IMG/VR virus record: IMGVR_UViG_3300027749_000405
Coordinates: 1-28,358 of that record
DNA: 28,358 nucleotides
Direction: 5' to 3' (one strand)
Source: a virus
The notes under the pieces are model-generated. The model ran no database searches and was not told the origin of the DNA. It saw nothing but the letters and a program-made list of their open reading frames with translations. Numbering within the stretch: the first letter of the stretch is position 1; every line of letters starts with the position of its first letter. Position numbers and translations under genes: made by a program. Of the stretch, positions 8,730 through 14,323 are shown piece after piece.

Positions 8730-8758
8730 TTGCACAACCCTAAAAACCGTGATATATT
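8730..8758 (+). promoter_or_regulatory. Sigma70-type promoter
   Basis: TTGCAC (8730-8735) and TATATT (8753-8758) are separated by exactly 17 bases, close to the TTGACA/TATAAT consensus. The predicted transcription start is about 8764-8766. It sits directly after the capsid terminator and in front of the next structural genes, so it would restart transcription for the downstream block using host RNA polymerase. This is sequence evidence only; no start site has been measured. Confidence 0.72.
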
Positions 8759-8760
8759 GC

Positions 8761-8846
8761 AGCTAACCCGGGTTTTCCGGTGCATCAAACTGTCCCGGCA
8801 GACGACATACCGATTGATGCACTTCACTTGTATGTAAGGAATTATC
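8761..8846 (+). promoter_or_regulatory. Structured 5' leader with 9-bp inverted repeat
   Basis: Non-coding leader between the promoter and ATG 8847. GTGCATCAA (8780-8788) and TTGATGCAC (8814-8822) are perfect reverse complements around a 25-base loop. A palindrome AACCCGGGTT lies at 8765-8774, next to the predicted start site, and CCGG at 8768-8771 can also pair with CCGG at 8777-8780. The ribosome site AAGGA is at 8836-8840, outside the stem. It could be an RNA structure or an operator. Rfam holds a motif named Mu-gpT-DE, found downstream of gpT-type capsid genes; I recall the name and context only and cannot compare the sequences here. Confidence 0.5.
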
Positions 8847-9380
8847 ATGGGATTCGCAACTCACCTTGGCCCTTGGCTGCTTGGCACGGTCAAAAACACC
8901 ACCGGCACTACCGCTGGAACCCTCCAAAACACGGGTACTACCCTAGTCTCCCAGACTGAAAAAGTAGTCTATAACGGCGCTGTAGCCGCAGCCGCTGTTA
9001 CCACAACTCTGTTCACAATCCCTGCTGGCGCACAAATCGTCAATATTTTTATTGATACCTTGGTAGCATTTACTGGTTCTACCGCAGCCAACGTAGTGGT
9101 TGGTACTTCAGCTACTACCAATTTGTTTTGGGCGTCTTCGGACATTACCAGCCAAGGGCGTTTGGCTAACACTAACGCCGCCGCTAAGTTGGTTAATTGG
9201 GCAGGCGCAACAAGCACGGCATCCCCTAACGGTATTGGCGTTGGCCCCACGGACGTTACTATTCAAGCAGTACTAACCCCTACCGTTGCTGATGTAACTG
9301 TCGGCACTGTGCAGTACACCGTTGTGTATGCCGTAGCAAACTCGGACGGTTCGCAAGTTCCTGCTCCTAGCCAGCAGTAA
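8847..9380 (+). CDS. Beta-rich virion protein of unknown role
   Basis: A 177-residue Thr/Ala/Val-rich protein with an AAGGA ribosome site and its own promoter and leader, so it is probably made in quantity. Alternating hydrophobic/Thr strands (E-K-V-V-Y-N-G, T-T-T-L-F-T-I-P-A-G-A-Q-I-V-N-I-F-I-D, D-V-T-I-Q-A-V-L-T-P) suggest a beta-sandwich similar in style to capsid decoration or head-fibre proteins. No cysteine, signal peptide or catalytic motif is visible. The hairpin directly after its stop suggests partial termination before the next gene. Structural role inferred from composition and location. Confidence 0.65.
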   Translation: MGFATHLGPWLLGTVKNTTGTTAGTLQNTGTTLVSQTEKVVYNGAVAAAAVTTTLFTIPAGAQIVNIFIDTLVAFTGSTAANVVVGTSATTNLFWASSDITSQGRLANTNAAAKLVNWAGATSTASPNGIGVGPTDVTIQAVLTPTVADVTVGTVQYTVVYAVANSDGSQVPAPSQQ

Positions 9381-9381
9381 T

Positions 9382-9420
9382 TAATCTCAGGGGCTTTGGC
9401 CCCTCATTTTTAGGAGATTA
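9382..9420 (+). terminator. Terminator hairpin nested in an RBS-covering stem
   Basis: The inner stem AGGGGC (9389-9394) / GCCCCT (9399-9404) has a TTTG loop and five T at 9407-9411, an intrinsic-terminator layout. An outer perfect 7-bp stem, TAATCTC (9382-9388) with GAGATTA (9414-9420), takes in part of the AGGAG ribosome site (9412-9416) of the gene starting at 9424. If read through, the RNA could hide that site. Confidence 0.72.
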
Positions 9421-9423
9421 GTT

Positions 9424-9717
9424 ATGCAACAAACTGATGTAAAAAGTGCGCACTTGAGCACAGCGGGTTCTTATTATGTTGGGCGCGCACGCCTTAAAGG
9501 TATTGTGGTCAGTCCTAAAGCAAGCACGGCAGCAACATTTGAAATTAGAGATGGTAGCGCTACCGGAGCCATTCTGTACACAATGGATATAGCAAGCCTT
9601 GGAACCCCAAATACGGTTAGCATATTTGTTCCCGGTGAGGGCATCTTGGCTTCTACTGGGTTGTATTTAACAACAAGTGTTGGTACGGTAACAGGTATCA
9701 CAATATTCTATGGCTAA
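9424..9717 (+). CDS. Small beta-rich phage protein
   Basis: A 97-residue protein with an AGGAG site and ATG. Its strands (G-I-V-V-S-P-K, T-F-E-I-R-D-G, G-A-I-L-Y-T-M-D-I-A, T-V-S-I-F-V-P-G-E-G-I) suggest one small beta-sandwich of the kind used as decoration or fibre modules. Its last residues, T-T-S-V-G-T-V-T, are encoded by a 17-base stretch (9670-9686) that recurs exactly near the end of the zinc-ribbon gene at 13171-13187. Its 3' end overlaps the next gene by eight bases. Specific function not recognised. Confidence 0.65.
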   Translation: MQQTDVKSAHLSTAGSYYVGRARLKGIVVSPKASTAATFEIRDGSATGAILYTMDIASLGTPNTVSIFVPGEGILASTGLYLTTSVGTVTGITIFYG

Positions 9718-9967
9718 GAAAAAAGGCCCGGTTCTTTCGGTCGGTCGTGGCGAGAAGCTACCCGTCTCCAAAGGGGCGGGGTTGACTGCCAAGGGCCGTG
9801 CTAAGTACAACGCAGCAACAGGTAGTAATCTGAAAGCTCCCCAGCCGCAGGGCGGCGCACGCAAGAACTCATTTTGTGCGCGGATGTCTGGTATGCCGGG
9901 GCCGATGAAAGATGAAAAAGGTAAGCCCACCCGCAAGGCGGCTTCCTTAGCTAGATGGAAATGCTGA
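9710..9967 (+). CDS. Conserved small basic phage protein (DUF6321-like)
   Basis: An 85-residue, strongly basic protein with the pattern G-L-T-A-K-G-R-A-K-Y-N then N-L-K-A-P-Q, R-K-N-S-F-C-A-R-M-S-G-M, and a C terminus R-K-A-A-S-L-A-R-W-K-C. I recognise this order as a small uncharacterised family widespread in aquatic phages, which I associate with DUF6321; the domain number is from memory. The high Lys/Arg content suggests nucleic-acid contact or an internal head role, but no function is known to me. It ends in Cys, like the three other proteins of this cluster that end at 10653, 11354 and 11868. The start overlaps the preceding gene, and the stop is followed by the TGATATG junction also seen at 11352 and 11866. 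Confidence 0.72.
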   Translation: MAKKKGPVLSVGRGEKLPVSKGAGLTAKGRAKYNAATGSNLKAPQPQGGARKNSFCARMSGMPGPMKDEKGKPTRKAASLARWKC

Positions 9968-9968
9968 T

Positions 9969-10163
9969 ATGAACGACGCACACGACGCAAAAACAATGGC
10001 TGATGGCGCTGCCGTAATAATGGGCCTTGGTGGTTTTTTAGGATGGATGACTCCCGTGGTAACACTTATTGGCGGCGTTTTTACAATTATTTGGATGGGT
10101 ATTCGCATTTGGGAAACCGATACCGTACAGCGGTGGTTTAAAGACGATGCCATCGACAAGTAA
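9969..10163 (+). CDS. Small membrane protein, holin-like
   Basis: A 64-residue protein with one long hydrophobic region at about residues 16-43, possibly two short spans (I-M-G-L-G-G-F-L-G-W-M then T-L-I-G-G-V-F-T-I-I-W-M-G-I-R-I-W), and a polar C-terminal tail E-T-D-T-V-Q-R-W-F-K-D-D. This layout resembles small phage membrane proteins often called holins. It lies far from the endolysin at 21742, so a lysis role is uncertain; a head or entry role is also possible. The stop precedes the ATG by one base upstream, and its 3' end overlaps the next gene by 17 bases. Confidence 0.6.
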   Translation: MNDAHDAKTMADGAAVIMGLGGFLGWMTPVVTLIGGVFTIIWMGIRIWETDTVQRWFKDDAIDK

Positions 10164-10653
10164 AAAACAACACAATTTCATGGCGGCAATAGCGCACAGC
10201 CCTGCGTTTGCCAAAAAAGTAGGAGTTCCACAATCTGTGGGGCAAGACTTTAATACAGCCGACAAGGGCCGTAAATTTTCAAAAGGTGGAAGTATGGCTA
10301 CTAAAGGTGTAAACCCGTTTGCAAAATTCGAGAAGTCCGGTAAGGACGTAGAGAAAAAAGGCATGGGCAAAGAAGGCTCCAAGAAAGAGGAAGCCTTTGA
10401 CAAAACTCAAATGGGCATGAAACGTGGCGGCATGGCCAAAATGGCTGAAGGCGGCGCAACTGACATGGACCAAGACAAGGCCATGGTCAAGAAAGCGTTT
10501 AAGCAGCACGATATGCAAGAGCACAAAGGTGGCAAGGGCACGTCCTTGAAGTTGGCCAAAGGCGGCGCGTTCCGTTCCTCGGCTAACGGTATTGCCTCCA
10601 AAGGCAAGACCAAAGGCACCCAAATCGTCATGAAGAAAGGCGGGAAGTGCTAA
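10147..10653 (+). CDS. Basic Gly/Lys-rich conserved phage protein with GIAxKGKT tail
   Basis: A 168-residue protein. ATG 10147 is chosen because the N terminus M-P-S-T-S-K-K-Q-H-N-F-M-A-A-I-A-H-S-P is a pattern I recognise from related phage proteins; the frame is open further up to 10069, but that part only shadows the membrane gene. The N-terminal 45 residues (A-F-A-K-K-V-G-V-P-Q-S-V-G) look like a compact basic domain. The rest is low-complexity Lys/Gly/Met with several G-G pairs. Near the C terminus stands ANGIASKGKTKG (residues 146-157), a variant of the module shared with neighbouring genes, and the last residue is Cys. The stop overlaps the next ATG (TAATG). Function unknown; an internal-head or DNA-binding role is inferred from charge only. 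Confidence 0.72.
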   Translation: MPSTSKKQHNFMAAIAHSPAFAKKVGVPQSVGQDFNTADKGRKFSKGGSMATKGVNPFAKFEKSGKDVEKKGMGKEGSKKEEAFDKTQMGMKRGGMAKMAEGGATDMDQDKAMVKKAFKQHDMQEHKGGKGTSLKLAKGGAFRSSANGIASKGKTKGTQIVMKKGGKC

Positions 10654-11354
10654 TGTCTAAACACAAAGTCAAACGCTACGACGGCGAAGATGACTCCATG
10701 GTTGAGCCCGATGCTATGGAGCAAGCTAATCAAGGTGAAAACCTTGATACAGAAGCTGGCCCTAAAGCGGTAAACATGCCCCGCCGTCCCATTAGCCGCA
10801 CTCCTGTAGCAGCACCTCGTAAAGTTTCCCTTGATGACCGCGCTAAACGGCCTTCACTGGCGGGGGCTACCCGTACGTATGAAAACTACGGGAATGAAGG
10901 TCGCGGGTCTAAAGCACCTATGGTTGGTATTCGCTCATCTCAAGCAGATATGAACCGCGCGGTAGACGCAATAACCGGTGGAGCAGGTAGCGCAGCGGGT
11001 ATAGGTATTAAAGGCATTGCAGCCGCTGCTCGGAATTTAGCCCGTAGTGGCGCTAAAGAAGCCCCTCCCATGGTTAGCGCAGCCCGTGGTGCATTGGATC
11101 GCGCAATGTCTGCGGAACGGGCGTCACCAAAGACCGGCGATATGGCCAAATTTAGCGATGCTTTAAAAGCGGCTAAGAAAGGCCCCAAGGGCTCGCTAGG
11201 GCGTGAAGCTATCCTTAGAGGCGACACCATGGACGAATTTGGTAGCGCTATGAAGCGCGGCGGCTCGGTTAAGAAGATGGCTTCTGGCGGTTCAGTATCC
11301 AGTCGTGCTGATGGCATTGCCCAGCGTGGCAAAACCCGTGGAAAGATGTGCTGA
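10653..11354 (+). CDS. Unknown protein with C-terminal RADGIAQRGKTRGKMC module
   Basis: A 233-residue protein. I chose ATG 10653, which overlaps the previous stop, over the GTG six bases upstream. The N-terminal half is polar and disordered-looking, with acidic residues first and basic later. The middle (about residues 105-150) is Ala/Gly-rich and helical (A-G-S-A-A-G-I-G-I-K-G-I-A-A-A-A). The C terminus has K-R-G-G-S-V-K-K-M-A-S-G-G-S-V followed by SSRADGIAQRGKTRGKMC at 216-233. That last module is nearly identical to the end of the next protein. No enzyme motif was found. It belongs to a set of proteins with unrelated bodies and the same tail, suggesting the tail is a shared address or binding tag. 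Confidence 0.72.
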   Translation: MSKHKVKRYDGEDDSMVEPDAMEQANQGENLDTEAGPKAVNMPRRPISRTPVAAPRKVSLDDRAKRPSLAGATRTYENYGNEGRGSKAPMVGIRSSQADMNRAVDAITGGAGSAAGIGIKGIAAAARNLARSGAKEAPPMVSAARGALDRAMSAERASPKTGDMAKFSDALKAAKKGPKGSLGREAILRGDTMDEFGSAMKRGGSVKKMASGGSVSSRADGIAQRGKTRGKMC

Positions 11355-11358
11355 TATG
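11328..11358 (+). repeat. 31-bp direct repeat, copy 1
   Basis: Identical to 11842-11872. It covers the last codons of the 233-aa gene, its stop, and the start codon of the next gene. The two copies are 514 bases apart. Confidence 0.93.
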
Positions 11359-11868
11359 GCAAACTACAAACGCAAAATGGGCATTGAAGAGGATAAAGAC
11401 TCTTCAGCATATTGGCGGGAAAAAGACGCACGTCAATTTAATAAGCCGAGTAAGTACGACAGCATCCGTCCATCTGGTGAAGAAGCCCGTTTAAGCGACC
11501 AAAAAGTACGTGGACTAAAACAAGCGGCTGCGGGCGCAGCTATGGCTCCTGCTGGCGTTGCATTATCAACCCTCGCAGGTAGCAGCCGCGATGGCGCTAA
11601 CAAAGGGCCAATTGGCGCTGGCGTAGACTACCTTGCAGGTATGCCTTCTCGTGCAATAGATGCGGTAAAAGGCGCAGGTGAGTTTATTGGTAGTGGAGTT
11701 AGCCAATACAAAAAAGCTAAAGACGAAGAAGCAGATTTGGATCGGGAACTTGATAGCCAAACAAAACGTGAAGCTCGGGGCATGGCTAAAGGCGGAAAAG
11801 TATCCAGTGCGTCCAGCCGTGCTGACGGTATCGCATCGCGGGGCAAAACCCGTGGAAAGATGTGCTGA
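11356..11868 (+). CDS. Unknown protein with C-terminal RADGIASRGKTRGKMC module
   Basis: A 170-residue protein starting one base after the preceding stop. The frame is open upstream to 11305, but that part only shadows the previous gene. The N terminus is charged (K-R-K-M-G-I-E-E-D-K-D). Residues 50-85 contain an Ala/Gly-rich helical, possibly membrane-seeking stretch (A-A-A-G-A-A-M-A-P-A-G-V-A-L-S-T-L-A), then G-A-G-V-D-Y-L-A-G-M, then a charged helix. It ends with SSRADGIASRGKTRGKMC (153-170), differing from its neighbour's tail at one position. The whole gene is framed by the two 31-bp repeats, so it may be a gained or losable cassette. Function unknown. Confidence 0.72.
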   Translation: MANYKRKMGIEEDKDSSAYWREKDARQFNKPSKYDSIRPSGEEARLSDQKVRGLKQAAAGAAMAPAGVALSTLAGSSRDGANKGPIGAGVDYLAGMPSRAIDAVKGAGEFIGSGVSQYKKAKDEEADLDRELDSQTKREARGMAKGGKVSSASSRADGIASRGKTRGKMC

Positions 11869-11872
11869 TATG
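11842..11872 (+). repeat. 31-bp direct repeat, copy 2
   Basis: Second perfect copy of 11328-11358, again spanning the shared protein tail, the stop codon and the next gene's ATG. Recombination between the copies would remove exactly one gene and leave both neighbours in frame. Confidence 0.93.
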
Positions 11873-12103
11873 AGAGCAAGTCGCGGTATGGGGGCCATCA
11901 TGCCCTCCAAGATGCCTAGCGGTAGCCGCAAAGCACGCCGCGATGACACTAACTTCACGCAGTACGCTGAAGGCGGACAAGTAGGCCTGTACGCAAACAT
12001 CAACGCAAAGCGCAAGCGGGGCGCTAAAATGCGTAAAGCGGGGGCCAAAGGTGCTCCTACTGACCAAGCGTTTATTGACTCGGCCAAAACAGCAAAGAAG
12101 TAA
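11870..12103 (+). CDS. Small very basic conserved phage protein
   Basis: A 77-residue protein; the start is at 11870 after the preceding stop, not at the longer open frame from 11678. The pattern is M-R-A-S-R-G-M-G-A-I-M-P-S-K-M-P, R-R-D-D-T-N-F, E-G-G-Q-V-G-L-Y-A-N-I, K-R-K-R, and K-M-R-K-A-G-A-K-G-A-P-T-D-Q-A-F. I recognise this as a recurrent uncharacterised family in environmental phage genomes, always small and basic. It lacks the RGKTRG tail but shares the aromatic-E-G-G-x-V element with its neighbours. It precedes the neck adaptor. A nucleic-acid or capsid-interior role is possible from charge; nothing more can be said. Confidence 0.75.
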   Translation: MRASRGMGAIMPSKMPSGSRKARRDDTNFTQYAEGGQVGLYANINAKRKRGAKMRKAGAKGAPTDQAFIDSAKTAKK

Positions 12104-12106
12104 ACC

Positions 12107-12820
12107 ATGACCGTCTCCGGCACCACAGCTTTCAACCTTGACTTCACAGAGATTGCTGAAGAAGCGTTTGAGCGGGCGGGCCGGGAGATGCGTACCGGTT
12201 ACGACCTGCGTACTGCGCGTCGGTCATTCAACCTCATGACGATTGAGTGGCAGAACAAGGGCATAAACATGTGGACTATTGATGAGGGATACATCGACCT
12301 CATCCAAGGGCAAGCCACCTATGACCTGCCAGCAGACACTATTGACTTGTTGGAGCATGTGATTCGTACTGGCCAAGGCAGCGTATCTACGCAATCTGAC
12401 CTAACTATCACGCGTATCAGCGTCTCAACCTACGCCACAATCCCCAACAAGCTTCAACAAGCCCGCCCCATTCAAGTCTGGATTGAGCGTCTAAGGGATA
12501 ACCCTAGGATTACCGTGTGGCCAGTTCCCGAGCAAGGCACGGAGGCCAGCCCGTATTACATATTCAAATACTGGCGTCTGCGCCGCATTGATGATGCGGG
12601 TACTGGGGTGAACACCGCCGATATGAACTTCCGCTTCCTACCCGCCGCAACTGCGGGGTTGGCGTACCACATTGGGTTGAAGCTTCCTGAGGCTACGGAT
12701 CGAATTCCTATGCTCAAGCAGGTATATGACGAGTCCTTTGAGCTAGCCGCTGGAGAAGACCGCGAGAAAGCCGCCATTCGGTTTGTACCGCGTCAAATGT
12801 TTATTGGCGGGGGAACGTAA
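12107..12820 (+). CDS. Head-tail adaptor, P22 gp4-like
   Basis: A 237-residue protein likely to bind the portal ring after packaging and seal or extend the neck, like P22 gp4 (tail accessory factor) and T7 gp11. Supporting features are an N-terminal helical hairpin with E-I-A-E-E-A-F-E-R-A-G-R-E-M-R-T-G-Y-D-L, then R-R-S-F-N-L-M-T-I-E-W-Q-N-K-G-I-N-M-W-T, a beta part with Y-D-L-P-A-D-T-I-D-L-L-E, and a C-terminal helical part (L-A-Y-H-I-G-L-K-L-P). The length fits. Its stop overlaps the start of the zinc-ribbon gene (TAATG). Residual doubt concerns which neck layer it forms. Confidence 0.8.
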   Translation: MTVSGTTAFNLDFTEIAEEAFERAGREMRTGYDLRTARRSFNLMTIEWQNKGINMWTIDEGYIDLIQGQATYDLPADTIDLLEHVIRTGQGSVSTQSDLTITRISVSTYATIPNKLQQARPIQVWIERLRDNPRITVWPVPEQGTEASPYYIFKYWRLRRIDDAGTGVNTADMNFRFLPAATAGLAYHIGLKLPEATDRIPMLKQVYDESFELAAGEDREKAAIRFVPRQMFIGGGT

Positions 12821-13209
12821 TGAGCAACCGGTTCGCTTCCGGCAAAAACAGCATTGCGGAGTGCGACCGTTGCGGACAGCGGTACAAACTCAAGCAACTT
12901 CGCAAGGAAGTTAAGAAGACTAAGACGTACAATCTCTTGGTCTGCACGACGTGCTGGGACCCTGACCAGCCGCAGTTGCAACTAGGTATGTTTCCTGTGG
13001 ATGACCCACAAGCAGTGCGGGAACCGCGCAGGGACTCTACCTATGTGCAAGCTGGAGTTAATGTGGCGGGGTTTCCTACTGGGGGCTCCCGAGATATTCA
13101 ATGGGGATGGAGCCCGATTGGCGGGTCATCCAATTTTGATGCGGTACTTACCCCAAATTACTTGGTAGGTACAACAAGTGTTGGTACAGTAACCGTAACG
13201 GTTTCATAG
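12820..13209 (+). CDS. Zinc-ribbon phage protein
   Basis: A 129-residue protein with C15-x2-C18 (CDRC) and C42-x2-C45 (CTTC), 23 residues apart, an excellent four-Cys zinc ribbon. The linker is basic (K-L-K-Q-L-R-K-E-V-K-K-T-K). It continues with W-D-P-D-Q-P-Q-L-Q-L-G-M-F-P-V-D-D-P-Q, a pattern I recognise beside neck adaptors in other aquatic phages. The last 25 residues are a different, Thr/Val-rich beta tail ending near T-T-S-V-G-T-V-T, whose DNA matches the end of the gene at 9424 and may be a swapped module. It might be a structural neck or tail component stabilised by zinc, or bind nucleic acid; the sequence does not decide. Confidence 0.75.
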   Translation: MSNRFASGKNSIAECDRCGQRYKLKQLRKEVKKTKTYNLLVCTTCWDPDQPQLQLGMFPVDDPQAVREPRRDSTYVQAGVNVAGFPTGGSRDIQWGWSPIGGSSNFDAVLTPNYLVGTTSVGTVTVTVS

Positions 13210-13218
13210 GAGTTAATC

Positions 13219-13404
13219 ATGGCGTATACACAATCCGCAGACGGCGTTGCCAAAAAAGGTAAAACGGATGTCAAGGTCTTCCCTAACAGCGGCCCCACTG
13301 CGGGCTCAACTGCTGGGGGCAAGAAAACCTCTGGCGTCACTGGCCAAGCTATGCGCGCCGTTGGCCGTAACATGGCCCGCGTCATGAACCAAAAGCGAGG
13401 TTAA
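13219..13404 (+). CDS. Small basic protein with N-terminal ADGVAKKGKT module
   Basis: A 61-residue basic protein with an AGGAG site. Residues 7-16 read ADGVAKKGKT, clearly the same module as the C-terminal tails at 10582, 11298 and 11812, but here at the N terminus. Then come D-V-K-V-F-P-N-S-G, a Gly/Thr spacer and a basic helix (A-M-R-A-V-G-R-N-M-A-R-V-M-N-Q-K-R-G). The change of end suggests a portable interaction motif rather than a fixed domain. No known function. It lies one base before the next gene. Confidence 0.68.
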   Translation: MAYTQSADGVAKKGKTDVKVFPNSGPTAGSTAGGKKTSGVTGQAMRAVGRNMARVMNQKRG

Positions 13405-13405
13405 T

Positions 13406-13669
13406 ATGGCTTACAGCATGAAACAGGGTGGGAAAGAAGTCGGCCCCGCCAGCACCTACGCCAAGCCGCATACCATGTCCGGCAAGGCTGTAACGGTAGA
13501 AACCAATCCCGGTAAGGAACCAAACCGCAGCAAGGCGGACACCTACGATATGAGTGTTGGGGGCATCAGCAAATCTGCTGGTGACGAAGCTATCAAAACT
13601 GATGGCATCAAAGTCCGAGGTACTGGCGCGGCGACTAAAGGTTTGATGGCCCGAGGCCCGATGGCATAA
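13406..13669 (+). CDS. Small conserved phage protein ending RGTGAATKG-type
   Basis: An 87-residue protein. The first half is polar (M-K-Q-G-G-K-E-V-G-P-A-S-T-Y-A-K-P). The last 25 residues read I-K-T-D-G-I-K-V-R-G-T-G-A-A-T-K-G followed by L-M-A-R-G-P-M-A, a C-terminal pattern I recall from many small phage proteins. The D-G-I-K-V-R-G part is a looser version of the D-G-I-A-x-R-G module of the neighbours. Gly-rich and positively charged; no enzyme motif. It precedes the second adaptor. Function unknown. Confidence 0.7.
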   Translation: MAYSMKQGGKEVGPASTYAKPHTMSGKAVTVETNPGKEPNRSKADTYDMSVGGISKSAGDEAIKTDGIKVRGTGAATKGLMARGPMA

Positions 13670-13672
13670 GCT

Positions 13673-14323
13673 ATGAACTACACTGAGCTGTGCACTAACA
13701 TCGCTGACATCTGTGAAAACACGTTCACGGCGGATGAGTACGCCATGTTCACAAAACAGACTGAGCAGCGTATATACAACTCGGTTCAGCTAGCTAACTT
13801 GCGCAAAAACCAGACTGGGGTGCTTACAGCCAACAACAAGTACTTGTCTTGCCCCGATGATTTCCTGTCAACCTACTCCCTTGCGGTCGTTGACGCTTCT
13901 GGCAACTACTCGTACCCGTTGAACAAGGACGTGAACTTCATACGTGAAGCGTACCCCAACCCAACGTCTACCGGGCTGCCTAAGCACTATGCTATTTTTG
14001 GCCCTCAATCGTCGGTGGTAACGGAATTATCGTTTATCTTGGGCCCCACGCCCGATACTACCTATACGGTAGAGCTGCACTATTACTACTACCCAGAGTC
14101 CATTGTGACGGCAGGTACTACATGGCTCGGGGATAACTTTGACTCGGCGCTACTGAATGGTGCCTTGGTTGAAGCCATCCGGTTCATGAAAGGTGAGCAG
14201 GACTTGGTTGCGTTGTACCAAAACATGTACGTACAAGCGATTGCACTTCTTAAGAATTTGGGTGACGGCAAGCAACGTATGGACGCGTACCGTGACGGTC
14301 AAGTTAGGACGGCGGTTGCATGA
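13673..14323 (+). CDS. Neck / tail adaptor protein
   Basis: A 216-residue protein resembling the phage adaptor family found after gp4-like proteins. It has an N-terminal helical pair (Y-T-E-L-C-T-N-I-A-D-I-C-E-N, then T-E-Q-R-I-Y-N-S-V-Q-L-A-N-L-R-K-N), a beta part with Y-L-S-C-P-D-D-F-L-S-T-Y-S-L-A-V-V-D, the segment N-K-D-V-N-F-I-R-E-A-Y-P, V-E-L-H-Y-Y-Y-Y-P-E-S-I near 142, and a C-terminal helix (L-V-E-A-I-R-F-M-K-G). This architecture matches neck connector proteins that join the portal/adaptor ring to the tail hub. The exact layer is inferred. Its stop overlaps the next ATG (ATGA). Confidence 0.7.
   Translation: MNYTELCTNIADICENTFTADEYAMFTKQTEQRIYNSVQLANLRKNQTGVLTANNKYLSCPDDFLSTYSLAVVDASGNYSYPLNKDVNFIREAYPNPTSTGLPKHYAIFGPQSSVVTELSFILGPTPDTTYTVELHYYYYPESIVTAGTTWLGDNFDSALLNGALVEAIRFMKGEQDLVALYQNMYVQAIALLKNLGDGKQRMDAYRDGQVRTAVA

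Noticed and set aside
10069-10146. Upstream extension of the 168-aa basic protein
   Set aside because: This part lies entirely over the membrane gene in another frame; the family-like N terminus begins at 10147.
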